Below, piece after piece: positions 1 to 9,586 of a DNA stretch of 64,000 nt. The notes beneath the pieces were generated by a model that searched no databases, was not told the DNA's origin, and saw only the letters and a list, made by a program, of their open reading frames with translations. Origin of the DNA: Sphingomonas sp. GTDB lineage: Bacteria; Pseudomonadota; Alphaproteobacteria; Sphingomonadales; Sphingomonadaceae. Location of the stretch: assembly GCA_017849555.1 (NCBI GenBank), contig JAFIGU010000004.1, forward strand, positions 19,203 through 83,202, in the 5' to 3' direction. A program made the position numbers and the translations under genes. Position 1 is the first letter of the stretch, and each line of letters starts with the position of its first letter.

Positions 1-1
1 C

Positions 2-286
2 GGCTATATCGCGCGCGAGCAGCAGCTCGGGAAGCGCGAGGTCTCGCCCTTGTGGATGAGCGCGGACGAAGTGGGGGAGCGCGTGCTCGCCGGCATCCGC
101 CGCAACGATCTTTATATCCTCACCCATCCCGAATTCGCCCCCGGTATGCGCACCCGTTTCGACGCGATCCTCGCCTCGATGCCCGACGAACCGGTCAATG
201 CAGCGCGCGCGGAAGCGATCGGCTTCCTGCTCGGCAATCCGGTGTTCGATGAGCAGCTGGCGCAGCATGGAGCGGAGCGGGGATAG
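2..286 (+). CDS. SDR oxidoreductase, LigD-like, C-terminal part only
   Basis: The gene enters from the left edge, so only the last 94 codons are visible. The reading frame is open from base 2 to the TAG at 284-286. The visible part lacks the Rossmann and YxxxK regions. It carries the tail motif LAGIRRNDLYILTHPEF followed by DAILASMPDEP, which closely matches the C-terminus of the SDR at 12987-13913 and the SDR at 27606-28508. I infer a third paralogue of the LigD/LigL/LigN type of C-alpha dehydrogenase, which oxidises the benzylic alcohol of beta-aryl ethers. The substrate is not known. It converges on the minus-strand hydrolase gene, with a hairpin between them. Confidence 0.75.
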   Translation, partial: GYIAREQQLGKREVSPLWMSADEVGERVLAGIRRNDLYILTHPEFAPGMRTRFDAILASMPDEPVNAARAEAIGFLLGNPVFDEQLAQHGAERG

Positions 287-304
287 CGCGTCGCGCGCAA
301 ACAT

Positions 305-343
305 GACCGGTTCGCCTTGAGCTTATCGAAGGACGAACCGGTC
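305..343. terminator. Inverted repeat between convergent genes
   Basis: GACCGGTTCG (305-314) pairs perfectly with CGAACCGGTC (334-343). Inside it CCTT (315-318) can pair with AAGG (329-332), with a single bulged A. It sits between the ends of two converging genes, so a bidirectional terminator is plausible. There is no clear T-run. The core resembles short extragenic repeats often seen in sphingomonads. Confidence 0.55.
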
Positions 344-353
344 ACCCGTCGGT

Positions 354-1034
354 TTACGACGGCTCGCCCGCGCCCAGCATGATCCGCAGCAATTGCGCCG
401 GCTGATCGGCCATGACGTCGTGCCCCGCATCGGCGCGATGGACTTCCCAGCCAGGATCGGCGGCCACCATATCGTGGAAGCGCACGAAGGGCGTCGGGGA
501 CCAGCTTTCGGCGAACACATAGAGGCGCCGCTTCACCGCCGCCTCCGCGCCCGTGAAGCGCACCGGCTCGAGCAAGGTGAGCAGCGGGTGCCGCCCGAGC
601 CGCGCGTCGCGCTCCAGCCCCGGCAGCGGCGCGACGCATCCTGGCCGATCGCGCTGGCCGTCGATATACTGTTTATGCTCCCAGTCGCCGGTGATGTCCC
701 ACAGCGACTGGCCGTCTCCCGGCAGGAAGGCGTCGATATAGACCAAGGCATCGATCCGCGCGCCGAGCCGGGTGGCGACGCCGGTCGCCACCATCCCGCC
801 ATAGCTGTGCGCGGCGAGCACGAACCGGTCGAACCCCGCCGCCTCGACTTGCTCCACTACATCGCCGATGTGGCGGGACAAGTCGATCGCCGGCGTCAGC
901 TCATCGGCACGCGTACCGAGCCCGGTCAGCGCGGCGACGAGAACGCGATGGCCCGCGCCGCGCAGGTCGGCGGCCAGCCGGTCGTAACTCCAGCCGCCGC
1001 CCCACGCGCCGTGGACCAGAACGTAATCGGTCAC
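354..1034 (-). CDS. Alpha/beta-fold hydrolase, esterase type
   Basis: A 226-aa cytoplasmic alpha/beta hydrolase. It opens with the oxyanion-side motif VLVHGAWGGGWSY, has a nucleophile elbow AHSYGG (Ser about residue 96) and a C-terminal GHDVM that supplies the catalytic His. This layout resembles the small methylesterase and salicylate-binding-protein group. The start is GTG at 1034, one base after the stop of the O-demethylase gene, so the two are probably co-translated. It is the last gene of the minus-strand lignin block. An ester or thioester hydrolysis step on an aromatic intermediate is likely, but the substrate cannot be read from the sequence. Confidence 0.75.
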   Translation of the reverse strand: MTDYVLVHGAWGGGWSYDRLAADLRGAGHRVLVAALTGLGTRADELTPAIDLSRHIGDVVEQVEAAGFDRFVLAAHSYGGMVATGVATRLGARIDALVYIDAFLPGDGQSLWDITGDWEHKQYIDGQRDRPGCVAPLPGLERDARLGRHPLLTLLEPVRFTGAEAAVKRRLYVFAESWSPTPFVRFHDMVAADPGWEVHRADAGHDVMADQPAQLLRIMLGAGEPS

Positions 1035-1035
1035 C

Positions 1036-2508
<1,473 letters not shown>

Positions 2509-2509
2509 T

Positions 2510-2528
2510 TAGTATGTAACGCAAACGA
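2510..2528 (-). promoter_or_regulatory. Shared 19-bp operator, site A
   Basis: Read on the minus strand: TCGTTT GCGTTAC ATACTA. It matches the window-wide motif TTGTAT-N7-ATACAA and ends 71 bases before the O-demethylase start. It lies inside the 167-bp gap between the SDR and the O-demethylase, so the demethylase probably has its own regulated promoter. It is one of the weaker copies (right half ATACTA). Confidence 0.6.
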
Positions 2529-2609
2529 TTCGCGCGCGGCTGATCGTGGCGGGCGCGGCCCGGCGCCCCGGTGCGAGACCGGGTGGCGCTGAAGTAAAGC
2601 AGCCGATCC

Positions 2610-3359
2610 CTAAAGCGTCAGCGTATCGAGAATGCCGCCGTCGACCGCCCAGCTCTGCCCGGTGACGTGGCTCGCCGCGTCGGAGAGGAGGAAGGCGGCG
2701 ACCTCGGCCAATTCCGCCGCAGTGCCGGTGCGGCCTTGCGGGGTGCGCGCGCGCATCGCGTCGTGCGCGTCAGGGCCGAGGTTCGCGAGCATCTCGGTTT
2801 CGATGAAGCCGGGGATGATGCAATTGACGCGCACCCCGTGCGGCGCGGCTTCCAGCGCGGCGGCGCGGGCGAGCCCGAGCAGCCCGTGCTTGGCCGCGAC
2901 ATAGCCGGGATTATGCGCCATGCCGCGCACGCTCGCCAGGCTGCCGGTGACGAGGATCGCGCCGCACCGCCGTGCGATCATCCCCGGCAGCACGCGCTTC
3001 ATCGCGCGGAACGGGGCGAGCAGGTTGATGCGCAGCACCTCCTCGAAGGCCGCATCGTCATAATCGGCGAAGGGAGCGAAGGCGCCCCCGGTGCCGGCAT
3101 TCGCGAACAACCCGTCGACCGGGCCGAGCGCGCGTTCCGCCGCATCGATCGCGGCAAGCAACGCCGCGGGGTCGCCGACATCGGCGGGCGCGGCGAAGCT
3201 CTCGCCTTCGATCGCCGCGCGCACCGCCGCCAGCGCGGCGGCGCGGCGCGCGATCAGCGATACGCGCGCACCGCGTTCCGCCAGCAGCAGCGCGGTCGCG
3301 CGCCCGATCCCCGAGGAGGCGCCGGTGACGAGGATGTGACGGCCGGCGAGATCGTTCAT
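2610..3359 (-). CDS. Short-chain dehydrogenase/reductase, FabG-like
   Basis: A 249-aa classical SDR. Visible motifs are TGASSGIG (NAD(P) binding), NAG, a Ser in VTGSLAS and YVAAK (catalytic Tyr and Lys), with the FabG-like end GQSWAVDGG. ATG at 3359 is chosen; a TTG four codons upstream is also open, and the ribosome site is weak for either. It follows the amidohydrolase in a compact minus-strand block. A role in oxidising a lignin side-chain alcohol is inferred from context only. It is a different SDR subfamily from the LigD-like proteins elsewhere in the window. Confidence 0.82.
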   Translation of the reverse strand: MNDLAGRHILVTGASSGIGRATALLLAERGARVSLIARRAAALAAVRAAIEGESFAAPADVGDPAALLAAIDAAERALGPVDGLFANAGTGGAFAPFADYDDAAFEEVLRINLLAPFRAMKRVLPGMIARRCGAILVTGSLASVRGMAHNPGYVAAKHGLLGLARAAALEAAPHGVRVNCIIPGFIETEMLANLGPDAHDAMRARTPQGRTGTAAELAEVAAFLLSDAASHVTGQSWAVDGGILDTLTL

Positions 3360-3386
3360 CGCCGCTGCCAATCGAACGGCGCCATC

Positions 3387-4259
3387 TCAGCCGAGCCCCA
3401 GTACCCGCGCGGCATTATCCTTCATGATCAGCGGCAGCACCTCGTCGCGGAAGCCGGCCTCACGCGCGGCGTCGATCCATTTTTCCGGGCGGATCAGCGG
3501 CCAGTCCGATCCGAACATCATCTTATGTTTGAGCTGGGTGTTGGCATATTGGATCACCTGCTTGGGGAAATATTTCGGCGACCAGCCGGACAAGTCGATA
3601 AATACATTGTCCTTGTGCAGCGCCATCGACAGGCTTTCGTCGGTCCACGGCCAGCTCGGGTGCGCGAGAATGAATTTGATCGTCGGGAAATCGACCGCAA
3701 CGTCGTCGATCAGCATCGGCTGGCCATATTTGAGCCGCAGCCCGCCGCCCGCCGGCATCCCGGTGCCCATCCCCGAATGCCCGGTGTGGAAGATCGCGGG
3801 CAGGCCATATTCGGCGATCACCTCATAGATCGGATAGGCGATGCGATCGGCGGGGTGCGCATTCTGCGCGATGCCGTGGAACTTGAAGCCCTTGACCCCA
3901 TAATTCTCGATCAGGTCGCGCGCCTCGCGCGCGCCATATTTGCCTTTGTGCGGATCGATCGAGGCAAAGGGGATGACGATATCGTCGTGCTGCGCGGCGA
4001 TTTCCGCGACTTCGTAATTGCTGATCCGCTTGGCCCCCATGCCGCATTCGGCATCGACCGTGAACAGGCAGAAGGCGATGTTCTTCTCGCGGTAATAAGC
4101 GATCGTCTCGGGGATCGTCGGGCGCTTGCGGTCGGCCTTGAAATAGGTCGAGGCCGCGTCGAAGAATTCGGCCATCACCGGGTCTTCCGGATCGTGGCAT
4201 GAGACTTCGGCGTGGACGTGGACGTCGATCGCGGCGACCTTGGCGGGATCGATGGGCAT
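3387..4259 (-). CDS. Amidohydrolase family protein, possible aryl beta-ketoacyl-CoA hydrolase
   Basis: A 290-aa metal-dependent TIM-barrel hydrolase of the amidohydrolase-2 family. It begins with the metal motif IDVHVHAE, has FKFHGI, FHTGHSG and ILAHPSWPW in the middle, and ends with MFGSDWPLI, which carries the last Asp. Members of this group act as 4-hydroxyphenyl-beta-ketoacyl-CoA hydrolases in coenzyme-A routes for hydroxycinnamates; others are decarboxylases. Position beside an aryl-CoA ligase and a PQQ alcohol dehydrogenase favours hydrolysis of a vanilloylacetyl-CoA-like compound to vanillate and acetyl-CoA. That is inference. ATG 4259 is preceded by AAGGAATA. Confidence 0.78.
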   Translation of the reverse strand: MPIDPAKVAAIDVHVHAEVSCHDPEDPVMAEFFDAASTYFKADRKRPTIPETIAYYREKNIAFCLFTVDAECGMGAKRISNYEVAEIAAQHDDIVIPFASIDPHKGKYGAREARDLIENYGVKGFKFHGIAQNAHPADRIAYPIYEVIAEYGLPAIFHTGHSGMGTGMPAGGGLRLKYGQPMLIDDVAVDFPTIKFILAHPSWPWTDESLSMALHKDNVFIDLSGWSPKYFPKQVIQYANTQLKHKMMFGSDWPLIRPEKWIDAAREAGFRDEVLPLIMKDNAARVLGLG

Positions 4260-4278
4260 TGGATATTCCTTCGTGGTT

Positions 4279-6411
4279 TCAGCGCGTCTTGGGCGCGGAC
4301 GCGCGCTCCAGCGCCTTGTCCTCATTGGCACGCTTGATGACATATTGGCGGATCGTCTCGATCTCCGGGGCGGACATTACGCCGGCAAAGCTGACCATGC
4401 CATTGTCCTTCAGCAGCCCGTCGTGGACGATCTGCTGCCAGGTCGTCGCGTCGTTGAGCACCCCGCTGCGCCTGAGATCGGGCACCAGCGCGCCGCCGAC
4501 CGCGGCATCGCCGTGGCATACGCCGCAGAAGCGGCCGAAGTGTTCGCCGCCCGCCGCGATCACATCGGGCGCGGCGGTCGAGGCGGGAGGATCGAGCGGC
4601 GCTTTCTCCAGCGCGGGCGGAGCGGGAAGCTGCGCCTTGCCGCCGACCTTGAACACCAACAGGCGGCTGATGTTGCGCACCGGCCCGCTCTTGTCGATCA
4701 GCACGCCCGGCGCGAGCGCCCAGACGCCGCCCCAGCCGGCGAGCACCGCGACATATTGCTGGCCATTGAGCTCATAGCTCATCGGCGGCGCAACGATCCC
4801 GGTCTGCGCCGGGAACGACCATAATTTCTTCCCGTCCGCCGCGGCATAGGCAGCGAATTCGCCGGCGGCATTGCCCTGGAAGACGAGGCCGCCGGCGGTG
4901 GCGAGCACCCCGCCGTTCCACGGCCCCTTGAACGAGACGCGCCAGCGCTCCTTCTGCGCCACGGGATCCCAGGCGATGAGCGCGCCGGTCGTCGCGGCGA
5001 GCGCGGCCTTGCGCGCGGCGGCATCGGCCGGCATCGCCGCCTTGCCCATATCGACCCCGACGTTGAACCCCAGCTTCGCCGGTTTCCACGCCGGATCGGG
5101 GATATAGGGGAAAGCGGCGAGATTGGCGGGGATGAAGACCAGCCCGGTCTTGGGATCGAACGCCATCGGCTGCCAGCTATGCGCGCCGGTCGCGCCGGGG
5201 GAGCCAATGAACGGCTTGCCCGTCTTGTAATAGCGCGCCGCGGGATTCTCGATCGGGCGCCCCGTCCGCATGTCGATGCCGCTGGCCCAGTTCACCGGGA
5301 CGAAATTGCGCGCCGAGATCAGTTTCCCGTCGGTGCGGTCGAGCACGTAGAAGAAGCCGTTCTTGGGTGCCTGCATCAGCACCTTCCTGGGCTTTCCGTC
5401 GATCGTCACATCGGCCAGGATGATGTGCTGGGTGGCGGTGAAATCCCAGCTTTCGCCCGGCGTGGTCTGATAATGCCAGGCATATTCGCCGGTCTTGGCG
5501 TGGATCGCGACGATCGAGGACAGATAGAGATTGTCGCCTTTCCCCTCGGAGCGGTAGAGCTGGTTCCACGGGCTGCCGTTACCGACGCCGATGTAGAGCA
5601 GATCGAGCGCGGGATCATAGGCCATCGCGTCCCACACGGTGCCGCCGCCGCCCTGTTTCCACCATTGGCCGTGCCAGGTCGCGGCGGCCTTTTTCAGATA
5701 TTCCGGCTCGCGCTCGGTGCCCGGCTGGGCGGGGACGGTGTAGAAACGCCACACCTGCTTGCCGGTCTGCGCATCATAAGCGGTGACATAACCGCGCGCG
5801 CCGAATTCCGCCCCGCCATTGCCGATCAGCACCATGCCGTTCACCACGCGCGGCGCGCCGGTGATCGTCTGGTTGCTCTTCGGATCGATCGTCATGACGG
5901 TCCATGCGGGTTTCCCGGTCTTGCGATCGAGCGCGATCAGGCGGCCGTCGAGCGTGCCGACGAAGAGGCGGTCGCCCCAGGCCGCGACGCCGCGGTTCAC
6001 CGCGTCGCAGCACGCCTTGACCAGGGTTTCGCGCGGTACCTCCGGATCATAGGACCAGAGCGGCTTGCCGGTCGCCGCGTCATAGGCCTTCACCATGCTC
6101 CACGCGGTCGAGACATAGAGCGCGCCGTCGATCATCAGCGGGGTCGCTTCCTGCCCGCGCGCAGTATCCAGATCGGCGGACCAGGCGAGGCCGAGCTGGC
6201 CGATGTTGCCCGGGTTGATCGCGCCGAGCGGGCTGAACCGCTGCTCGTCATAGGTACGGCCGGTCGACAGCCATTCCCCCGGCGTCGCCGCGGCGATCCG
6301 CGCGCCGTCGACGCCGCCGGTTCCGGTCGCGCCGCCGCCGCCGTTCGCGCCGCAGCCGGCAAGCGCCAGCAGCGCAGCGCCCGCCAGAAATAATCCAGAC
6401 GACCGGATCAT
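4279..6411 (-). CDS. PQQ-dependent alcohol dehydrogenase with C-terminal haem c domain (quinohaemoprotein)
   Basis: A 710-aa exported enzyme. The N-terminus is a lipoprotein-type signal with lipobox LALAGC, so it is probably tethered in the periplasm. The body is an eight-bladed PQQ propeller with repeated AxDxxTGKxxW signatures. The vicinal disulfide pair in KACCDAVNRG and the metal/base region PGESWDF are present. The last 100 residues form a cytochrome c domain with CGVCH. Such enzymes oxidise primary alcohols and pass electrons to the respiratory chain without NAD. In this block the likely substrate is a lignin-derived propanol side chain such as beta-hydroxypropiovanillone; this is inferred. 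It starts 17 bases after the CoA-ligase stop, so it should be in the same transcript. Confidence 0.88.
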   Translation of the reverse strand: MIRSSGLFLAGAALLALAGCGANGGGGATGTGGVDGARIAAATPGEWLSTGRTYDEQRFSPLGAINPGNIGQLGLAWSADLDTARGQEATPLMIDGALYVSTAWSMVKAYDAATGKPLWSYDPEVPRETLVKACCDAVNRGVAAWGDRLFVGTLDGRLIALDRKTGKPAWTVMTIDPKSNQTITGAPRVVNGMVLIGNGGAEFGARGYVTAYDAQTGKQVWRFYTVPAQPGTEREPEYLKKAAATWHGQWWKQGGGGTVWDAMAYDPALDLLYIGVGNGSPWNQLYRSEGKGDNLYLSSIVAIHAKTGEYAWHYQTTPGESWDFTATQHIILADVTIDGKPRKVLMQAPKNGFFYVLDRTDGKLISARNFVPVNWASGIDMRTGRPIENPAARYYKTGKPFIGSPGATGAHSWQPMAFDPKTGLVFIPANLAAFPYIPDPAWKPAKLGFNVGVDMGKAAMPADAAARKAALAATTGALIAWDPVAQKERWRVSFKGPWNGGVLATAGGLVFQGNAAGEFAAYAAADGKKLWSFPAQTGIVAPPMSYELNGQQYVAVLAGWGGVWALAPGVLIDKSGPVRNISRLLVFKVGGKAQLPAPPALEKAPLDPPASTAAPDVIAAGGEHFGRFCGVCHGDAAVGGALVPDLRRSGVLNDATTWQQIVHDGLLKDNGMVSFAGVMSAPEIETIRQYVIKRANEDKALERASAPKTR

Positions 6412-6428
6412 GCCTCTTTCGCCTCCAC

Positions 6429-7994
6429 TCAGTTCACCATTCGCGCGCCATCACGCCAATAGCCGGCGCGCAGCGCGTTCTTGTCCATCTTGCCGGCGGC
6501 GGTGCGCGGTATCGCATCGACGAAGGAGAGGCTCTTGGGGGCTTTCACCCCGCCGAGCCGGGCCTTGGCGTGGGCGATCACCGCCTGTTCGTCGGTCCCC
6601 TCGGCGACGACGATAGCGTGGACCTGCTCGCCCCATTTGTCGTGCGGGATGCCGATCACGGCGCATTCGCGGACCGCGGCGAGCTCGGTGATCGCCGCCT
6701 CCACCTCGGCGGTGAAGACGTTGAAGCCGCCGGTGACGACCATGTCCTTCTTGCGGTCGACGATATAATAATAGCCGTCCGCATCGCGATAGGCGACGTC
6801 GCCGGTATGGTGCCAGCCGAACTGGCGCGCCTCGGCAGTTGCGGCGGGCAGCTCGAAATATTCCTTCGAGACGAGCACCCCGCGCACGACGATCTCGCCG
6901 CGCTGCCCGTCGGGGAGCAGCCGGCCGTCGTCGTCCATGATCGCGACCTGCACCGAACGGGTCGGCCGGCCGCAGCTCGCCAGCCGCTCGGGATGATCGC
7001 CTGCCGCCGCGGCCGCGACCGTTTCGGGCGGTAGCCAGGTGGTGATCATCGGCGATTCGACCTGGCCATAGGCCTGGCACATGCACGGGCCGAACACCTC
7101 GACCGCACGGCGCAATTTCTCCGGCGAGACGGGGGAGCCGACGAGGATGAAGACGCGCAGCGAGGAGACGTCGGGCAAGGCCTGTTCCGCCGCATCGAGC
7201 AGCCCGTAGAGCGCGGTCGGCGGGAGGTACATATGCGTCACGCGATGCTCGGCGATCGCGCGCAGCACCGCCGGCGCGTCGAACCCGGGCAGGATCACCT
7301 GCGTCGCGCCGAGCGCCAGCGTGCCCAACGCCACCGGTCCGGCGGCGTGGGTGATCGGCGCGACCACCAGCGAGACGGGGGCGTCGGTGCGTCCGTCGAC
7401 CGCCGCGCCGAGCGTCTCCAGCATCGTCCCCCAGCCGAGGTTGGTGACGACGACGCCCTTCGACGGCCCGGTCGTCCCGCCGGTGGGGAACAGCCCGACG
7501 ACGTCGTGCGGCGCGCCGAACGGATCGGAGAAATCGGGCAGGTCGGCGTCGGGCGCACCCGCGACCAGATCGTCGAGCGAGGCGTCGCCGTCCATCGCGC
7601 GATCGAGGCAGATGCACTGCGTGAGGCTCGGCACGCGCGCGCGCAGCAGCGCGACGTCCGCCGCCATGCTTGAGTGGTAGAACAGCCAGCCGCAGCGGAC
7701 ATAGTTGAGATAGGCGGCATTGGCATCGATCGCGTTGCGCGTGTTGACCGGCACCCATTGGCCGTTGGCGCGCCAGATCGCGAGCAGCGCGATCATGATC
7801 GCCGCGCTGTTCGGACCATAGAGCGCGGCGGGCTGCTGGCTGGAGAAACCCGCGGCATGCATCGCCACCGCGATCCGCTCGGTCCGCGCCTTGACCTCGG
7901 CGAAGGTGAAGCGTTCGCCGGTCGCTGCGTCGATCAGCGCCGCGCGGCCGGGCGCGCGGTCATGCCCGCGGTCGAAATAGTCGATCGAGCGCAT
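6429..7994 (-). CDS. AMP-forming acyl/aryl-CoA ligase
   Basis: A 521-aa ANL-superfamily enzyme. Visible are the phosphate-binding loop PTGGTTGPSKG, the A5 motif QAYGQVESP, the A7-A8 stretch GWHHTGDVA then YIVDRKKDMVVTGGFNV, and the catalytic lysine region RTAAGKMDK near the C-terminus. It makes an acyl-adenylate and then the CoA thioester. Specificity is not readable. With an upstream beta-etherase and downstream alcohol dehydrogenase and amidohydrolase, an aryl-propanoid or vanilloylacetate substrate is plausible. ATG 7994 lies one base after the stop of the second GST, indicating tight coupling. Confidence 0.87.
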   Translation of the reverse strand: MRSIDYFDRGHDRAPGRAALIDAATGERFTFAEVKARTERIAVAMHAAGFSSQQPAALYGPNSAAIMIALLAIWRANGQWVPVNTRNAIDANAAYLNYVRCGWLFYHSSMAADVALLRARVPSLTQCICLDRAMDGDASLDDLVAGAPDADLPDFSDPFGAPHDVVGLFPTGGTTGPSKGVVVTNLGWGTMLETLGAAVDGRTDAPVSLVVAPITHAAGPVALGTLALGATQVILPGFDAPAVLRAIAEHRVTHMYLPPTALYGLLDAAEQALPDVSSLRVFILVGSPVSPEKLRRAVEVFGPCMCQAYGQVESPMITTWLPPETVAAAAAGDHPERLASCGRPTRSVQVAIMDDDGRLLPDGQRGEIVVRGVLVSKEYFELPAATAEARQFGWHHTGDVAYRDADGYYYIVDRKKDMVVTGGFNVFTAEVEAAITELAAVRECAVIGIPHDKWGEQVHAIVVAEGTDEQAVIAHAKARLGGVKAPKSLSFVDAIPRTAAGKMDKNALRAGYWRDGARMVN

Positions 7995-7995
7995 G

Positions 7996-8745
7996 TCAGC
8001 CCCAGCGGTTGATTTCAGGGCCCGGCGCCCACATTGTTTCCGGCGCGGCGACCGTGGCGAGCGCGAGCGCCCGCGCGACCGCGGGCCGTGCTCTTACCCG
8101 GGCAAGCCACGCCTCGGTCAGCGGCTTGCCGGCAAAGGCATCCGGCACCAGCGCGGGCATCCCGGCGAGCCAGGCGTAGCTTTCGAGATCGGCGATGCTG
8201 AAATCGCCCATCAGCCAGTCCCGCCCATCGGCGAGCTGCGCTTCGATCTTCTCCACCGCGAGCGTGATCTTGGTGCGGCTGTCGGCAAGCTTCGCCGGAT
8301 CGAACCGCCCCGCCGTCGCGTCGCGCCAGCGTTCGGCGAGATCGGCGCTGGCGATCCCCGCGGGTACCGTTTGCGGCGGGCCGGCGGCAAGGCCGAGATA
8401 GGCAGCGGCGGGCGCCACGCGCTCGATCACATAGCGGCACCACGCCATCATCTGCCACCGCGCATAGGGATCGGCCGGGCGCAATGCCGGGCCGGTGCCG
8501 GTATCGTCGAGATAGCAGGCGAGGAACACGCTGTCGGCCATCGCCACGCCGTCCGCCACCAGCACGGGGCCTTCGCCCTCGATCGATTGCGCGACCTCGA
8601 AGGCGTGCGGCACGCGATCGCCGTGGCGCTCCCCGGCGGCGAGATCGATGCGCGCCAGCGCCACATCCGCCTCCTTCTCGAAGGCGGCGGCGAGAACGGT
8701 GAGCGACGGGCCGTTGGGCTCGCCATGATAGAGAATCGCGCTCAT
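7996..8745 (-). CDS. Glutathione S-transferase-like protein, unknown class
   Basis: A 249-aa protein with an N-terminal thioredoxin-like GST domain (YHGEPNGPSL in place of the usual SPxS active site, then the thioredoxin-fold turn and MADSVFLACYLDD) and a C-terminal helical domain with WLMGDFSIADLESYAWL, the usual GST N-capping region. It overlaps the upstream beta-etherase-like GST by ATGA (8742-8745). I do not recognise it as LigE, LigG or LigP. It could remove glutathione from the thioether product or form a heterodimer with its neighbour, but that is a guess. No signal peptide is seen. Confidence 0.75.
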   Translation of the reverse strand: MSAILYHGEPNGPSLTVLAAAFEKEADVALARIDLAAGERHGDRVPHAFEVAQSIEGEGPVLVADGVAMADSVFLACYLDDTGTGPALRPADPYARWQMMAWCRYVIERVAPAAAYLGLAAGPPQTVPAGIASADLAERWRDATAGRFDPAKLADSRTKITLAVEKIEAQLADGRDWLMGDFSIADLESYAWLAGMPALVPDAFAGKPLTEAWLARVRARPAVARALALATVAAPETMWAPGPEINRWG

Positions 8746-9518
8746 GCCGGTTCGCTCTCCAGGATGGTGACGCGCCGCGCCATGTCGGTGCGGCCCAATG
8801 CCCAGCACGCCTTGGTCGCCGGGCGGGCGTAGATCGCGCGCAGCCAGCGCATGATGTTGGGGGTCAGCGTGTCGTTCGACAGCGCGGGCTGCGACAGCGG
8901 CAGCGCATAAGCGAGGTTGAAGCCGTTGATGTCGGCGAGGCTGTAGTGATCGGAGGCGAGCCATTCGCGCTGCCCTAGCGCCTCCTCCAGATAGCCGATG
9001 CCCAGCGCGACGCGGCGCTGCGATTCGGCCATTTCCTCGGGCGGAAACGCACCCGAGATCGCCTTGCGCCACGCGACGCGCCGCTCGGGCATCGGGATGC
9101 GCTCGATCGCTTGCTCGAGCTCCGCCGGATCGCGGCTCCTGACCGACGGGCCGACGAACACGCTCCACCCGATCATCGAGAAGCTGGGCGCGAGCCACTG
9201 GTCCATGAACTTCATCCACCAGCGCACGCGCCACGCATCTTTCGCATCGGCCGGCATCAGCCGCGGACCGGGAAACGCCTCGTCGACATATTCCATGATC
9301 GCGGTGGATTCGGTCAGTACGAGATCGCCGTGGGTCATCGCCGGGATCGTGCCCGCGGGGTTGATCGCCAGATAGTCGGGGCGGTGCTGGTCGAAATTGA
9401 GCAGATCGAGATAATGACTGTCGAAAGCGACGCCCTTCTCGAACAGGGCGAGCATCGGCTTGCCCGAATTCGCATTGGGTTCCCAATGGTATAATGTGAC
9501 GCCGCTGGTTGCGCTCAT
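8742..9518 (-). CDS. LigF-type glutathione-dependent beta-etherase
   Basis: A 258-aa GST; LigF of SYK-6 is 257 aa. It has YHWEPNANSGKPMLALFEKG at the N-terminus, NPAGTIPAMTHGD and LTESTAIMEYVDEAFP in the GST fold, then IPMPERRVAWRKA and SLADINGFNLAYAL, all of which line up with LigF. LigF-type enzymes attack C-beta of a ketone-activated beta-aryl ether with glutathione and release the aryl alcohol (guaiacol-type). ATG 9518 is chosen because upstream codons have no family similarity. The receptor gene ends 68 bp upstream, with a hairpin between. Orthology to LigF rather than to LigP or LigE is inferred. Confidence 0.82.
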   Translation of the reverse strand: MSATSGVTLYHWEPNANSGKPMLALFEKGVAFDSHYLDLLNFDQHRPDYLAINPAGTIPAMTHGDLVLTESTAIMEYVDEAFPGPRLMPADAKDAWRVRWWMKFMDQWLAPSFSMIGWSVFVGPSVRSRDPAELEQAIERIPMPERRVAWRKAISGAFPPEEMAESQRRVALGIGYLEEALGQREWLASDHYSLADINGFNLAYALPLSQPALSNDTLTPNIMRWLRAIYARPATKACWALGRTDMARRVTILESEPA

Positions 9519-9553
9519 TGCATGATCCCGAAAAGCTGCGGTGGCCGGTTCCG

Positions 9554-9576
9554 GCGGGGCGCGTGGTGCGCCCCGC
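9554..9576. repeat. Intercistronic hairpin downstream of the TonB receptor
   Basis: GCGGGGCGC (9554-9562) and GCGCCCCGC (9568-9576) form a perfect 9-bp stem with loop GTGGT. It sits between the receptor stop (9587) and the start of the first GST (9518). It may end part of the transcripts or protect an mRNA end, giving receptor and enzymes different expression. No T-run follows. Confidence 0.5.
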
Positions 9577-9586
9577 GCGGGCCGGA

